64,000 nt of DNA from Thalassotalea agarivorans (GCF_030295955.1 NZ_AP027363.1:496001-560000); one strand, 5' to 3'; shown: positions 43,600 through 53,491, counted from the first letter of the stretch. Numbers and translations: made by a program. Notes: generated by a model from the letters alone, not told the origin.

Positions 43600-45489
43600 C
43601 TACATTTCTGCGCGTTTTCTAATAAAGGTTAAGAACTCATCATTTGGCAGTGGCTTCGCCCAAAGGTAACCTTGACCTTGGTCACACTGCAAACCAGCAA
43701 GTAGGTTTTTCGTGGTTTCGTGCTCAACACCCTCGGCAATTGTTTTCAGGTTCAAGCTAGAAGCCATTTGGATAATAGCCGTTACAATTGCTTGGTCTTG
43801 TGGATCTTGTTGAATCTTCTGAATGAATGATTGGTCAATTTTAAGCGTACCAACTTCAAGTTTCTTCAAGTAACCAAGGTTAGAATAACCTGTACCAAAA
43901 TCATCGATTGAAATTTTTACGCCCATATTAGTCAAATACTTAAGTGTGTTGTTTAACTCTTGCGTATCATCAACTAACAACGACTCAGTAATCTCAAGCT
44001 CCAATTGGTTTGCTTCCAAGCCGTGAATCTCTAATGCTTTTTGTACAACAGATTGAATATCAGAACGTCTAAATTGTTTCGGTGATATATTTACCGCAAC
44101 CGTTAAGTCAAACCCTTGAAGCTGCCAGTTTTTACAGTCACAAACCGCTCTATCTAGCGCCCAACGACCAATATCAATAATTAGTCCTGAGCTTTCAGCG
44201 TGAGGAATAAACAAGTTAGGAGGAATTAGTCCTTTTTCAGGATGAATCCAACGGATTAGCGCTTCAGCACCAATGACCGTACTTGTTGTTAAATCAATTT
44301 GTGGTTGGTAATACAATACGAATTCGTCATTTTTAAGTGCCTTACGAAGGTCACTTACAATTTGCATATGTTCTTGCACATTGCTGTTCATATGACGGTC
44401 AAAGAAATGGAAACAGTTTTTACCCATATCTTTTGCATGATACATAGCTGTATCAGCATGCTTCATAATTGTATTAAAGTCATAACCATCTTGCGGCGCA
44501 ATCGCGATACCGATTGAACATGAAGTAACTAAGTCTCTGTCACCGACGCGAATAGGCTTTATAACCGCTTGTCTTACACGCTCTGCTAATTCAGACATGT
44601 ATTGTTCATTGTTGTTAAAGTCAGCAATGATTAGAAACTCATCGCCACCTAAACGACAAACAGTATCTGAATTACGGACAACATCTTGTAAACGATTTGC
44701 CAATTCAATAAGCAAAGTATCGCCCACTTGATGACCCATAGCATCATTCACCGACTTAAAACCATCGAGATCAATAAACATAACGCACATAGATTGCTTA
44801 TTGCGATCTAGGTAGGTCATGCTTTGTTCGAAACGGGTTTTGGCAAGGATGCGATTAGGTAGGCCGGTGAGTGCGTCGTGATGCATCAATTTTTCAATTT
44901 CTGCTTTCGACTCTTTTACGCGAAGATACTCTCTCGAGAGTTGTCGTAATACTTTTCTAAAGTCTGCAGAAAGGCTCCAAACAGAAAAGCTGATTAACGC
45001 GATAATTAAGCTGACTAAGAGGGCAGCATTTTTATCGGCAACATTGACCTGATTTACGTAGATGCCGGTTTCATTTACGTAACCATTTGCGAAAACGACA
45101 ATGATAATAAATGTAAATAAACCAACGAAGAGTCTGCCACTACCTATCATAGCAGCAAGGATTAACACACTGGGGTAGGCCAGCATAATTTCGTCACGTA
45201 GGCCTTGGAAACTCCACATAAAGAATGTCAGCAAAACCGTGACGGTGGACAAAAGAATCGTGGAGGCGAACTTCAAGTGGCCTTTTTTAGCAACGAAATA
45301 ACATGAGGTTAAAAGTAACATCGCTACGAACAATGCGATGGCTTGCTCCCATGCTCCAATGGCAATTCGTTGTACTGCAATAACGCCAAGCGTGATTTCC
45401 ACGGCCCAAAACACCTGGAAAATTCGCTCAATCTTGAATTTTAATTCCGATAAGATCTCATTTGAAGGCGAGTCTGTTGAATTATTCAT
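43600..45489 (-). CDS. Membrane GGDEF-EAL cyclic-di-GMP protein
   Basis: A 629-residue regulator of cyclic-di-GMP. About six N-terminal membrane helices (residues 20-190; LGVIAVQRIAIGAW to LIIALISFSVWSL) form an uncharacterised sensor domain. The GGDEF domain has an intact active site (CRLGGDEFLIIADF). The EAL domain has the signature EALIRWIHPEKGL and, later, DDFGTGYSNLGYLKKL and EGVE; both activities may exist. The ATG gives no strong Shine-Dalgarno. It lies alone, convergent with trmB. Confidence 0.93.
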   Translation of the reverse strand: MNNSTDSPSNEILSELKFKIERIFQVFWAVEITLGVIAVQRIAIGAWEQAIALFVAMLLLTSCYFVAKKGHLKFASTILLSTVTVLLTFFMWSFQGLRDEIMLAYPSVLILAAMIGSGRLFVGLFTFIIIVVFANGYVNETGIYVNQVNVADKNAALLVSLIIALISFSVWSLSADFRKVLRQLSREYLRVKESKAEIEKLMHHDALTGLPNRILAKTRFEQSMTYLDRNKQSMCVMFIDLDGFKSVNDAMGHQVGDTLLIELANRLQDVVRNSDTVCRLGGDEFLIIADFNNNEQYMSELAERVRQAVIKPIRVGDRDLVTSCSIGIAIAPQDGYDFNTIMKHADTAMYHAKDMGKNCFHFFDRHMNSNVQEHMQIVSDLRKALKNDEFVLYYQPQIDLTTSTVIGAEALIRWIHPEKGLIPPNLFIPHAESSGLIIDIGRWALDRAVCDCKNWQLQGFDLTVAVNISPKQFRRSDIQSVVQKALEIHGLEANQLELEITESLLVDDTQELNNTLKYLTNMGVKISIDDFGTGYSNLGYLKKLEVGTLKIDQSFIQKIQQDPQDQAIVTAIIQMASSLNLKTIAEGVEHETTKNLLAGLQCDQGQGYLWAKPLPNDEFLTFIRKRAEM

Positions 45490-45629
45490 TATTTACCCTA
45501 CTACTAACTTCAAACTATCAAGGTATCACATAACTATGACACGATATTTTCGACATTGGTAGTAAAAAATTCGTATCAAAGCGGAGGTTGATTAATTTTT
45601 AAGTTATAAGTGATTGTAAGTAAATAATA

Positions 45630-45998
45630 TTATGCAAGCGCTTTAGAGGGTTTAGAGGTGTTTAGCTGTTGATTAAGATACTGCTTTTGAATGAAATACA
45701 GATGCTGACAAAAGCGCCATTTTCCGGCTTTTTGAAGACTTTCTTGATTTAAGATCTCGTAATGCAACGCAAGTTGTAACACTCTCACACTATAGGCAGA
45801 CCAGTACATTTTCGTTGCCTCTAAATGTGCATCGGTTTGTTGCTCTGGTGGTAAAGAGGATAGGTGTTTTTCTACAGCAAGTGGCGCTATTTCATTATTT
45901 AACCAGTCTTTAAATGCATTGAATCGACGTGCTCTAACAAGCTGATAAATCATAAAAATGACGACTAACAATGCCATACTGGCAACAACTTCCAACAT
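45630..45998 (-). CDS. Small single-span membrane protein
   Basis: A 122-residue protein, not recognised. One N-terminal membrane helix (VVASMALLVVIFMIYQLV) is followed by a basic and then helical cytoplasmic part (about 25-122, rich in Gln and His). It lies between the GGDEF-EAL gene and the divergent protease gene at 46111. The coding frame and the hydrophobic start support a gene; nothing indicates a function. Confidence 0.55.
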   Translation of the reverse strand: MLEVVASMALLVVIFMIYQLVRARRFNAFKDWLNNEIAPLAVEKHLSSLPPEQQTDAHLEATKMYWSAYSVRVLQLALHYEILNQESLQKAGKWRFCQHLYFIQKQYLNQQLNTSKPSKALA

Positions 45999-46110
45999 AA
46001 ACAGCTCGCTATTTATTAAATGGTAAAAAATAGGTTAAAAAGTAGTTAACTTTAATTCGCTATCAGGTAGACTGAAGACATATTCTTCACTCGCGCTTTC
46101 AGGGAATCTT

Positions 46111-47139
46111 ATGAAGCATCTTATCAGTTTAGTGTTGGCAATGTCATTGTGCGCTTGCGCCACGGCAAATGATTCAATTAAGCAATTGTTTAAGTCCGTT
46201 AATCCAAGTGTTGTTGAATTGCATGTCAAAGCTTTGTCATCTCCGCAACCAGGAGAGGTTAAATTCCATGCGGCTACGGCGAGTTCGCTCGGTTCGGGAG
46301 CGCTGGTAACAAGTTCTGGTCGCATACTTACGGCCTCTCACGTAGTTGATAGGGCAACAAGTATCGAGGTGATTTACAGCGACGGTACAAAATCTCGTGG
46401 TCATGTTGTTTGGGTCGATCCAATCGTTGATCTGGCTATGATTCACGCGGAAAACGTGCCTGAAGGTATATCTCCGTTACCGCTGGCAAAATCTGACAGT
46501 TACAGCATTGGCGAGCAAGTCGTCGTCATCGGCGCACCTTTGGGCGTTAGTCATAGTCTGTCAGTGGGTTACTTAAGCGGTATTCGTGATGGTCAGGAAA
46601 TTCCAGGTACCAATATAAAGCCACGCTTATTACAAACCGACGCTGCGATTAATAAAGGGAACAGTGGCGGCCCAATGTTTAACCTTAAAGGTGAAATCAT
46701 CGGTATAGTGTCTTATATCTTGTCGCAAAGTGGTGGTAGCGAAGGGCTAGGTTTCGTGGTTTCCGTGGATACCGTACACGATGTAATTAATAGTGACCCG
46801 ATGACATTTTTGGGCTTTATTCCTACCTTATTAAACCCAGAGCTTTCTCAAGCAATCAATAATCATGCAGGTTATGGCATTCTCATACAGCAAGTTATTC
46901 CAAATACGCTTGCAGATGTCCTTGGCTTCAAAGGCGGCACCATTAGTGTGTTGATCGGTAGAACCCCCATTTTATTAGGTGGCGATATTCTGCTTACCAT
47001 TAACGGTATAGAGCTCAAAGACTTGGAATCAGTAATTAAGGCGAAGCAAGCTTTTGTTAGTACGCCAATCGGTCAAGAAATTACTTTCACCTACTTAAGA
47101 AACGGTGAAGTAGAAGAGCTAGTTTGGGTCAAAGACTAA
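46111..47139 (+). CDS. HtrA-like serine protease with PDZ domain
   Basis: A 342-residue envelope protease. The signal (MKHLISLVLAMSLCACATAND) has a possible lipobox LCAC. The trypsin-like triad can be read: His in LTASHVVDR, Asp in DPIVDLAMIH, Ser in NKGNSGGPMF. The C-terminal third carries a PDZ-like domain (GILIQQVIPNTLADVLGF, GGDILLTINGIELKDLES). It is shorter than DegP (one PDZ domain), closer in size to DegS. AGGGA site precedes ATG. A terminator follows, so it is monocistronic; no sigma-E box found. Confidence 0.88.
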   Translation: MKHLISLVLAMSLCACATANDSIKQLFKSVNPSVVELHVKALSSPQPGEVKFHAATASSLGSGALVTSSGRILTASHVVDRATSIEVIYSDGTKSRGHVVWVDPIVDLAMIHAENVPEGISPLPLAKSDSYSIGEQVVVIGAPLGVSHSLSVGYLSGIRDGQEIPGTNIKPRLLQTDAAINKGNSGGPMFNLKGEIIGIVSYILSQSGGSEGLGFVVSVDTVHDVINSDPMTFLGFIPTLLNPELSQAINNHAGYGILIQQVIPNTLADVLGFKGGTISVLIGRTPILLGGDILLTINGIELKDLESVIKAKQAFVSTPIGQEITFTYLRNGEVEELVWVKD

Positions 47140-47162
47140 GCTAACACACGTAAATAAAATGT

Positions 47163-47192
47163 AAAAAAGCACCATATGATTGGTGCTTTTTT
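47163..47192 (+). terminator. Terminator of the HtrA-like protease gene
   Basis: Stem AGCACCA / TGGTGCT (loop TATGAT) with A-run before and six-T run after. Confidence 0.88.
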
Positions 47193-47557
47193 GATCGTTT
47201 AACTGCTCCGATCTCTCCCGATTTTACAATTGTTTTACAAACATTTGCTGTGGTAATAGCTAGAATGCACGCCATCTACGACTAAATATGTGAATTTGCT
47301 TGATTAATTAATTTGTAAATATTTAATCAATGGCTTTAAACGCTCGTTTAAATTTAATAGAGTAAATGAGGCTAAAAATTCAAGTTTATGAAAAAAAATA
47401 TACGCCTATTAAAAGATTAAATGGGGTTTTTTATAAATCCGTCAGTGTTTTTTAATATTAAATAAGTATTAATTTCTATCGGTCAATATAGTGGTTTCAT
47501 GAGCAACTAAAATATAACAGCTCATGATTTCTAAAGAAGTCCTATTTGGGGGAGCGT
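47193..47557. other. Long AT-rich leader of the TonB receptor gene
   Basis: 365 bp without a gene. Two inverted repeats stand out: TTGATTAA / TTAATCAA (47300-47330, 15-base gap) and CATGAGC / GCTCATG (47498-47526). Either may be an operator or leader hairpin. No clear Fur box or riboswitch is seen. The receptor start has GGGGGAG directly upstream. Confidence 0.45.
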
Positions 47558-50335
47558 ATGTCTCAATACATGCATCAGAATAAAAAATTTAACATCAAGA
47601 AAAGCTTGATTACAAAAGCAGTAGTTTCTGCTCTAACACTATCAAGTTTTGCGGCTACAGCTGAAGAAGAGCAATCTACAGAAGCAACCGCAGCAGAATT
47701 AGATATTATTACTGTAACCGCGCAAAAGCGTGTTCAAAATGTCATGGAAGTACCAATTACAGTAGGAGCTGTCAGCGCCGATACAATAGAAGAAACTGGA
47801 TCAATTACGTTAAGTGACATTGATAAGTTTATTCCAGGCTTTGAATTCGACGACGGAAATATGACGCAAGCAGGTATTACAATGCGTGGTATTTCAAGTC
47901 CAAACATTAGTGTTGGTGGCGATCCGTCATCTGCGTCATTCTATGATGATATATATATGCCTCGTGCTGCTCAAAACGTTATCTTTTCAGATATGGGACG
48001 CGTTGAGGTGCTAAAAGGACCTCAGGGTACGCTTTTCGGTCGAAATGCGGCGATGGGTGTGGTCAACATGGTACCAAACTCACCTACAGAAGATTTTGAA
48101 GGTTTTGTAAAGGGTACCTTTGGTACAGATGAGCTGCAACGATACGAAGGTATGGTAAACGTGCCATTGACGGATAGCTTTTACATGAGAGCTAATGCCC
48201 TTTGGAACATGCAAGGTGGTATCGTAGACAACGTTGCAGATCCTGCTTGGAACGACGAAGTTGATACATGGGATCTTGGCGAGAGAGATCACAAAGCAGG
48301 TCGTTTATCTTTCCTATGGGAAATGAGCTCTGCAACTGACTTCCAATTAAGTTATGACTTTGATGACCTGGCACAAGCTCCGCCTATGGCAATAGGTCTG
48401 AGTGAGTATGCATACAATGGCGGCCAAGACATCTTTGGTGACAAAGCTGCTAATGATGTTCGCAATGGTATTGAGTCGCGTGACATGCACGCAGTTACGT
48501 TCAAAATGAATCATGCATTCAGTGATGAATGGTCCATGAAGTACGTTGCAAGTTACCGAGCTTGGGAAACTGAAGCTAAGCAAGATGAAGACGGCACAGC
48601 AGATGCACGTCGCTATTTAGATACTAACAATATTGAAGATTCAAATATTTTCTACACTGAACTACAAGTAAACTATGTATCAGATCGCATCAATGCGGTA
48701 ACAGGTTTCTCTTACTCGAAAGAAGATGTGAGCCAAACAACTGAACTAAATGTAACAAGCGATACCATTGCAACATTAGTAACAGGCGAGCTTAACAGTG
48801 CGATTGATGGCGTTGTACAAGCAGGTGTTGCAGGTCAACTTGGTTTAGATATCAACACAGCGACACAAGAACAACTTGATGCTGCAGCGTCTGCAGCATT
48901 TGGTCCTGACGTGACTTTCCAATCTGCCGTTGCAGCAATTAAAGATATCCAAGGTATCGAAGAAATGGAGCATATGTGGAACCCAGACGAATGGTCTGGC
49001 ACTATCAATGCTCTTGACGCAGCAGCGCCAGAACTAGGTCTTGTAAACAGCTTATTAGGTTTGTTTGACCAACTTGGTATTCCACATGGTGGCGCTATTA
49101 CACCTGAACTAGTCGCGGCAACAGGTAACTTGACTTACGACGCGATCTCAACGCAAGTGCCTGCGCTTGTAGGTTCTCCAAACTACTACATGCCAGAAGT
49201 ATTTGGCCCAGGTTTTGGTGGTCTTTGGTACCAAGAAACCGTAAGCAATACGGGTGATTTTACTAACTGGGGTGTGTTTGCAGACGTAGACTTTGCAATT
49301 ACAGACAAGTGGAATGTTATCGGTGGTATTCGTTATTCTAACGACAACAAGAAGTTTACTTGGGATATCCCATTAAACTCTTTCGCAACGGTACCAGTAA
49401 ATAGCTTAATCGCTGCTCAAGGCTTACCGCCAATTCCAATTGAAAACCTTTTATTACCAGAGCAGTACTTTGCACTTAAACCATTTGGCGGTGTAATGGC
49501 TGCAGAAGATAGCTGGGACAAAATCACAGGTCGTTTAGTAACAAGCTATAAGCTTAATGACGATGAAATGATTTTTGCATCGTATTCAACTGGTTATAAG
49601 TCAGGTGGTTATGATTCACTTGATCCGCAGTTGGATGCTAATGGTGTGCCACAAGCATTCGATCCTGAAGATACAGCTAACTTTGAACTAGGTTATAAAG
49701 CGGTTCTTTGGGAGCAAGTTGTCGCGAATATCAGTGGTTATTACTTACAATTAAGCAACCAACAAGTATCAGTTAGCTCAAAAGAGCCGGGTGATACGGC
49801 TGCCGTACCGCGTATTATTAGTATTGACCGAGACCTAACAGGTTTTGAGTTTGATTTACGTTGGATGGCAACTGATAGCTTAACCCTTGGTGTGATTACA
49901 GAAATCCGTTCAACGGATTCGCATTTCCCAGAATACTACAACAGTACTGGCGATTTAATCGAAGCACAAACTACATCAAGTAATGCAGCGCTTAACTACA
50001 CGTTAACGTTAGACTTCATGCCTGACTTTGGTGTTGGAACAACAAATTTCCATATGGATTATGTATTCCAAGAAAACACCAATGCATCTAACCCTGGTTT
50101 AGAAGATTATTTACTAGCGATTCCAGAGTACTTTGTTGACCGTCAAGATCTAAACATGCGTCTTTCTTGGGCGAATGATGATGACAACATTGAAATCGGT
50201 CTATGGGGTAAAAACCTACTAGATAAAGATTACTTAACAGGCGGTGGCGGTTTAGCTGCGTCAGAGTTAGGTACCCCTGTAGGTCGCATAAACCGAGGCT
50301 TAGAAGCTGGTATTGATCTTAAATACTCATTCTAG
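47558..50335 (+). CDS. TonB-dependent receptor with a helical insertion
   Basis: A 925-residue outer-membrane receptor. I chose ATG 47558 because GGGGGAG precedes it; an earlier TTG lies within that site. Signal peptide ends near SSFAATA, then TonB box (DIITVTAQKR). The plug has GITMRGISSPNIS and VEVLKGPQGTLFGRNAAMG; the barrel ends LKYSF. Residues about 400-560 are unusual: an Ala/Leu-rich, helix-like insert (such as SAIDGVVQAGVAGQLGLDIN) inside the barrel, probably in an extracellular loop. It heads a cluster with an AraC regulator and c-type cytochromes. The ligand is unknown. Confidence 0.88.
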   Translation: MSQYMHQNKKFNIKKSLITKAVVSALTLSSFAATAEEEQSTEATAAELDIITVTAQKRVQNVMEVPITVGAVSADTIEETGSITLSDIDKFIPGFEFDDGNMTQAGITMRGISSPNISVGGDPSSASFYDDIYMPRAAQNVIFSDMGRVEVLKGPQGTLFGRNAAMGVVNMVPNSPTEDFEGFVKGTFGTDELQRYEGMVNVPLTDSFYMRANALWNMQGGIVDNVADPAWNDEVDTWDLGERDHKAGRLSFLWEMSSATDFQLSYDFDDLAQAPPMAIGLSEYAYNGGQDIFGDKAANDVRNGIESRDMHAVTFKMNHAFSDEWSMKYVASYRAWETEAKQDEDGTADARRYLDTNNIEDSNIFYTELQVNYVSDRINAVTGFSYSKEDVSQTTELNVTSDTIATLVTGELNSAIDGVVQAGVAGQLGLDINTATQEQLDAAASAAFGPDVTFQSAVAAIKDIQGIEEMEHMWNPDEWSGTINALDAAAPELGLVNSLLGLFDQLGIPHGGAITPELVAATGNLTYDAISTQVPALVGSPNYYMPEVFGPGFGGLWYQETVSNTGDFTNWGVFADVDFAITDKWNVIGGIRYSNDNKKFTWDIPLNSFATVPVNSLIAAQGLPPIPIENLLLPEQYFALKPFGGVMAAEDSWDKITGRLVTSYKLNDDEMIFASYSTGYKSGGYDSLDPQLDANGVPQAFDPEDTANFELGYKAVLWEQVVANISGYYLQLSNQQVSVSSKEPGDTAAVPRIISIDRDLTGFEFDLRWMATDSLTLGVITEIRSTDSHFPEYYNSTGDLIEAQTTSSNAALNYTLTLDFMPDFGVGTTNFHMDYVFQENTNASNPGLEDYLLAIPEYFVDRQDLNMRLSWANDDDNIEIGLWGKNLLDKDYLTGGGGLAASELGTPVGRINRGLEAGIDLKYSF

Positions 50336-50350
50336 TTACGTTGTACATAC

Positions 50351-50380
50351 AAAAAACCCGGCTATTTGCCGGGTTTTTTT
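50351..50380 (+). terminator. Terminator of the TonB receptor gene
   Basis: Stem ACCCGGC / GCCGGGT (loop TATTT) in an A-run/T-run frame, 20 bp after the stop. Confidence 0.9.
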
Positions 50381-50455
50381 ATGCCTTTTCTTGCTTTTTA
50401 ATCTGGTCGGTTTAACATGAGCGCTTTGTTTTCAATTGCTTAACGCCCAATTTTT

Positions 50456-51499
50456 ATGATTGATTTTACCCTGTTTTTAAATCAGATCTCTTTTGCGCAA
50501 GTGCTACTATGTGGCCTGTTGTTGCTTCCCTATTGGCGTCAAAAAACATCAATTGCGTTGTTTGCTTTACTTATGTTTTGTGGAGCAGGCTACTTAGTTG
50601 ATGACGTATACCCTTCGTCTAATTCTGCGGTAACCATTTTAGCGTTTCTAGCTGGCAATGCTTTACCTGGTGTATTTTGGTTAGCAGCGCTTAGTGTATT
50701 CGGTGAACAAACACAGCTTAAACTAAAGCATTATTTGTTTGCATCGTTAACACTTGTGGTGCCTACCATGGTGCGTGTTATTGAGTTTATCTTTGGCGTA
50801 AAAGTCGCTGATGACGAAACGCTGTATGGCGTAACAAAATATGGCATGTTGTTGTTTGAATTGTTGTTAGTTACCCATGCATTAGTAACGGCAGCCATTT
50901 TTTGGCGAGACGATTTAGTCGAAGAACGACGTTTAATCCGTGGTAGTGTAATTACCTTGTCGGCATTCTACATTTTACTGGTTATCGTATTTGAGCAATT
51001 GTTAAAGGTAGATTGGCCAATTTTAGGTTTAGTAAAAGCGTTAGCTTTGTTTGCATTGATGCTAACCATTACCTTGCTGCTGTTTAAGCTCAAAGAATCT
51101 AGCCTGTTTGAAACAGTTTCATTGGAAGACAAGACGAAAACTAATGTAGAAAAAACGCCGTCAAAGGAATTAGTTCGCATTGTCCATTCAATGGAAGAAG
51201 AAAAGCTGTACCGTCAAGAAGGTATCACTATCTCTTCATTGTCTAAGCACTTAGCTATCCACGAATACAAACTCAGAAATTTGATCAACGGTGAAATGAA
51301 TTACCGAAATTTCAATGACTTCTTGAATCATTACCGCATTGTTGAGATAACAGAAAATCTGGCCGACCCTAAATTGGCTAGCACGCCGGTATTAACGCTT
51401 GCATTGGAAGCCGGATTTCGAAGTTTAAGTTCATTTAACAAAGCATTTAAAGCAAAACATGGCATGACGCCAACTGAATACAGAAAGAATCTTCCTTAA
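50456..51499 (+). CDS. Membrane-embedded AraC-family regulator
   Basis: A 347-residue regulator whose N-terminal 215 residues contain about seven membrane helices (such as VLLCGLLLLPYW, ALFALMLFCGAGYLV, ALFALMLTITLLLF). The C-terminal AraC helix-turn-helix region includes ISSLSKHLAIHEYKLRNLING and VLTLALEAGFRSLSSFNKAFK. A signal must therefore be sensed in the membrane and passed to DNA. Its place between a TonB receptor and cytochrome genes suggests that it controls one or both. ATG has no strong ribosome site. Confidence 0.9.
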   Translation: MIDFTLFLNQISFAQVLLCGLLLLPYWRQKTSIALFALLMFCGAGYLVDDVYPSSNSAVTILAFLAGNALPGVFWLAALSVFGEQTQLKLKHYLFASLTLVVPTMVRVIEFIFGVKVADDETLYGVTKYGMLLFELLLVTHALVTAAIFWRDDLVEERRLIRGSVITLSAFYILLVIVFEQLLKVDWPILGLVKALALFALMLTITLLLFKLKESSLFETVSLEDKTKTNVEKTPSKELVRIVHSMEEEKLYRQEGITISSLSKHLAIHEYKLRNLINGEMNYRNFNDFLNHYRIVEITENLADPKLASTPVLTLALEAGFRSLSSFNKAFKAKHGMTPTEYRKNLP

Positions 51500-51515
51500 T
51501 ATTCAATAAGTTAAG

Positions 51516-51541
51516 GCTGACGTATTATTGCGTCAGCTATT
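51516..51541 (+). terminator. Terminator of the AraC regulator gene
   Basis: Stem GCTGACG / CGTCAGC (8-base loop) followed by TATTTTCT; the T-run is imperfect. Confidence 0.6.
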
Positions 51542-51572
51542 TTCTAGATTACGTAAGCTTTATTTACACTAT

Positions 51573-51649
51573 CCTTTTAGAATGCTAATACGTGTTGAGC
51601 TATAGTTTTCAATAAATGAAGCTAGCTCTAAACAACAAATTCTAAAAGG
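51573..51649 (+). promoter_or_regulatory. Long inverted repeat covering the cytochrome c4 ribosome site
   Basis: Arms CCTTTTAGAAT (51573-51583) and ATTCTAAAAGG (51639-51649) are perfect 11-base complements, 55 bases apart. The right arm contains AAAAGG, the only Shine-Dalgarno-like sequence before the ATG at 51660. If both arms are transcribed, pairing would hide the ribosome site. Confidence 0.45.
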
Positions 51650-51659
51650 TGCGTAAGCT

Positions 51660-52280
51660 ATGAACATTTCAAAAAATATTCTAATTACTATTAGCTTAGT
51701 AACGCTTTTTACCGTACTCGACTCGAAAGCGAATGAAGAGGCGAAAGCACTTTATCAACAATGTGTTGCTTGTCATGGTGAGAATGGCCAAGGTGTTGAA
51801 GCGTTAAAATCTCCACAAATTGCCGGGCAAGAAGACTGGTATATTGAGAGGCAACTATTAGCCTTTGCTAACGGTCATCGAGGCGCTGATGCAAAAGACA
51901 GCTATGGCGCTCAAATGGTCGCTATTGCTAAGACATTAACAAAAGAACAAGTAAAAACTTTGTCAGCTTACGTTGTTTCAATGCCGGCTACAGATATTGT
52001 TGAGTCGTTAGAGGGCGATCTGAAAAAGGGCTATAGCGCATATCAAGCAAAATGCGGTGTTTGCCACGGAGCAGCAGCCGAAGGCAACAAAGTACTAAAT
52101 GCGCCACGCCTAAACAATTTGACTAATGAATATTTAGTGCGCCAAATGCAAAACTTTTCAACCGGTGTGCGCGGTGTTCATAAAGATGACAAATATGGTC
52201 GCCAAATGGCGATGATGTCTAGGACGGTTTCTGAACAAGAAACAAAAGATATTCTTGCATTTATAGGCAGCCAAAAGTAA
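51660..52280 (+). CDS. Di-heme cytochrome c4-like protein
   Basis: A 206-residue periplasmic cytochrome with a signal peptide (ending DSKA) and two c-type heme sites: CVACHG (C35) and CGVCHG (C132), each followed by a class I fold and distal-side Met candidates (QMVAIAKTL; QMAMMSRTV). Cytochromes c4 donate electrons to oxidases or peroxidases. It overlaps the following peroxidase gene by TAATG, indicating a functional pair. Confidence 0.92.
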   Translation: MNISKNILITISLVTLFTVLDSKANEEAKALYQQCVACHGENGQGVEALKSPQIAGQEDWYIERQLLAFANGHRGADAKDSYGAQMVAIAKTLTKEQVKTLSAYVVSMPATDIVESLEGDLKKGYSAYQAKCGVCHGAAAEGNKVLNAPRLNNLTNEYLVRQMQNFSTGVRGVHKDDKYGRQMAMMSRTVSEQETKDILAFIGSQK

Positions 52281-53491
52281 TGCGTAGTTTTTTGGCTGTA
52301 TTAGTGACCCTAGCATTTTCATTGCCTTCGCAGGCAAATGAAGTTGATGCTGGAAAGGCATTTTCTTTAAATAGTCAATGCCCGGCGAGCTTTTCGCTAG
52401 AAAACGGTGTTTGTCGCTTAGTTAGCCAATATCAATTCTATGATTCAGTACAAGGGCGCGGTGTCGGTGGCACGCAAACGTCATTGCCGCCATACAGAGA
52501 CGGATTTTCACCAAAGCAAATCGATTTAGGTCGAATCTTGTTTTTTGACCCACTGCTATCAAAAGACGGTTCAATTTCTTGTGCTAGCTGCCACCAACCA
52601 GACAAAGGTTTTAGTGACGATTTAGATCGCAGTATTGGTGTGACTGGCGAAAAAGTTGCACGTAGCGCTCCAACGCTTTGGAACGTGGCTTTTTTAGATA
52701 AATTCTTTTGGGATGCACGCAGCAATACGCTAGAAGAACAGGCGATGGGGCCATTGTTTGACCCCAAAGAAATGGGCAATACGCCAGAAAAATTGCTTCA
52801 CGACTTAAATAGCAATGCTGTTTATAAATCATTATTTGCCGAAGCGTTTGAGCACGGCGGTGACATAGAACTAAACCAAATCTATAAGGCGTTAACGGCG
52901 TTTCAATCAAGTTTGATCTCACTAAATAGCCGTTATGACCAATATGCACATGGTTATCATCAAGCACTAACAAGCCAAGAAATCAAAGGCATGAACGTTT
53001 TTCGTTCTTTTGTTGCACGCTGTGCTGAATGTCATCAACCACCGCTATTTACGAACAACCAAGTAGCTGTGATTGGAGCGCCAGAGCCAGAAGGTCAACC
53101 GTTTGATATCGGCGCAGAAAAAACCTTTAACCATTTTAAAATGAAAGGTGGTTTTAAAGTACCGACATTACGAAACATCGTGAAAACTCCACCTTATATG
53201 CATTCAGGTCGTTATGACAATCTAAGAGAAGCCGTCGCTTTCTATAATGATGGCCGAGGTAATGCAGTGCCAGAAGATATGACACTTTACATCCATTGGC
53301 ATATCACTTCACCAGAACTGACGGAAGATGAAGTAGATGCAATAGTTGCATTTCTTGGTGCGCTAACAGATGAAAGTTTAACCCCACGAATCCCTGATAC
53401 ATTGCCGTCTGGTTTACCACCAGTCGATAGCAATTATCAGCAGTTAACAAACACTAATAACAATAATCTAAAGCTCAATAATGGGCATTAA
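52280..53491 (+). CDS. Di-heme cytochrome c peroxidase / MauG-like protein
   Basis: A 403-residue exported protein with signal peptide (SLPSQA) and two heme-binding sites, CASCH (C101) and CAECH (C248). The family segments GRILFFDPLLSKDGSISC, RSAPTLWNVAF, FFWDARSNTLEEQAMGPL and FKVPTLRNIVKTPPYMHSGRY are present. Canonical members reduce hydrogen peroxide with electrons from a small cytochrome; MauG-type members oxidise proteins. Coupled to cytochrome c4, its likely donor; the next gene is a cytochrome-bearing beta-helix protein, a possible partner. Confidence 0.93.
   Translation: MRSFLAVLVTLAFSLPSQANEVDAGKAFSLNSQCPASFSLENGVCRLVSQYQFYDSVQGRGVGGTQTSLPPYRDGFSPKQIDLGRILFFDPLLSKDGSISCASCHQPDKGFSDDLDRSIGVTGEKVARSAPTLWNVAFLDKFFWDARSNTLEEQAMGPLFDPKEMGNTPEKLLHDLNSNAVYKSLFAEAFEHGGDIELNQIYKALTAFQSSLISLNSRYDQYAHGYHQALTSQEIKGMNVFRSFVARCAECHQPPLFTNNQVAVIGAPEPEGQPFDIGAEKTFNHFKMKGGFKVPTLRNIVKTPPYMHSGRYDNLREAVAFYNDGRGNAVPEDMTLYIHWHITSPELTEDEVDAIVAFLGALTDESLTPRIPDTLPSGLPPVDSNYQQLTNTNNNNLKLNNGH

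Noticed and set aside
47300-47526. Inverted repeats in the leader of the TonB receptor as a riboswitch
   Set aside because: Two unconnected short dyads in AT-rich DNA; no recognisable aptamer core and no terminator/antiterminator arrangement.
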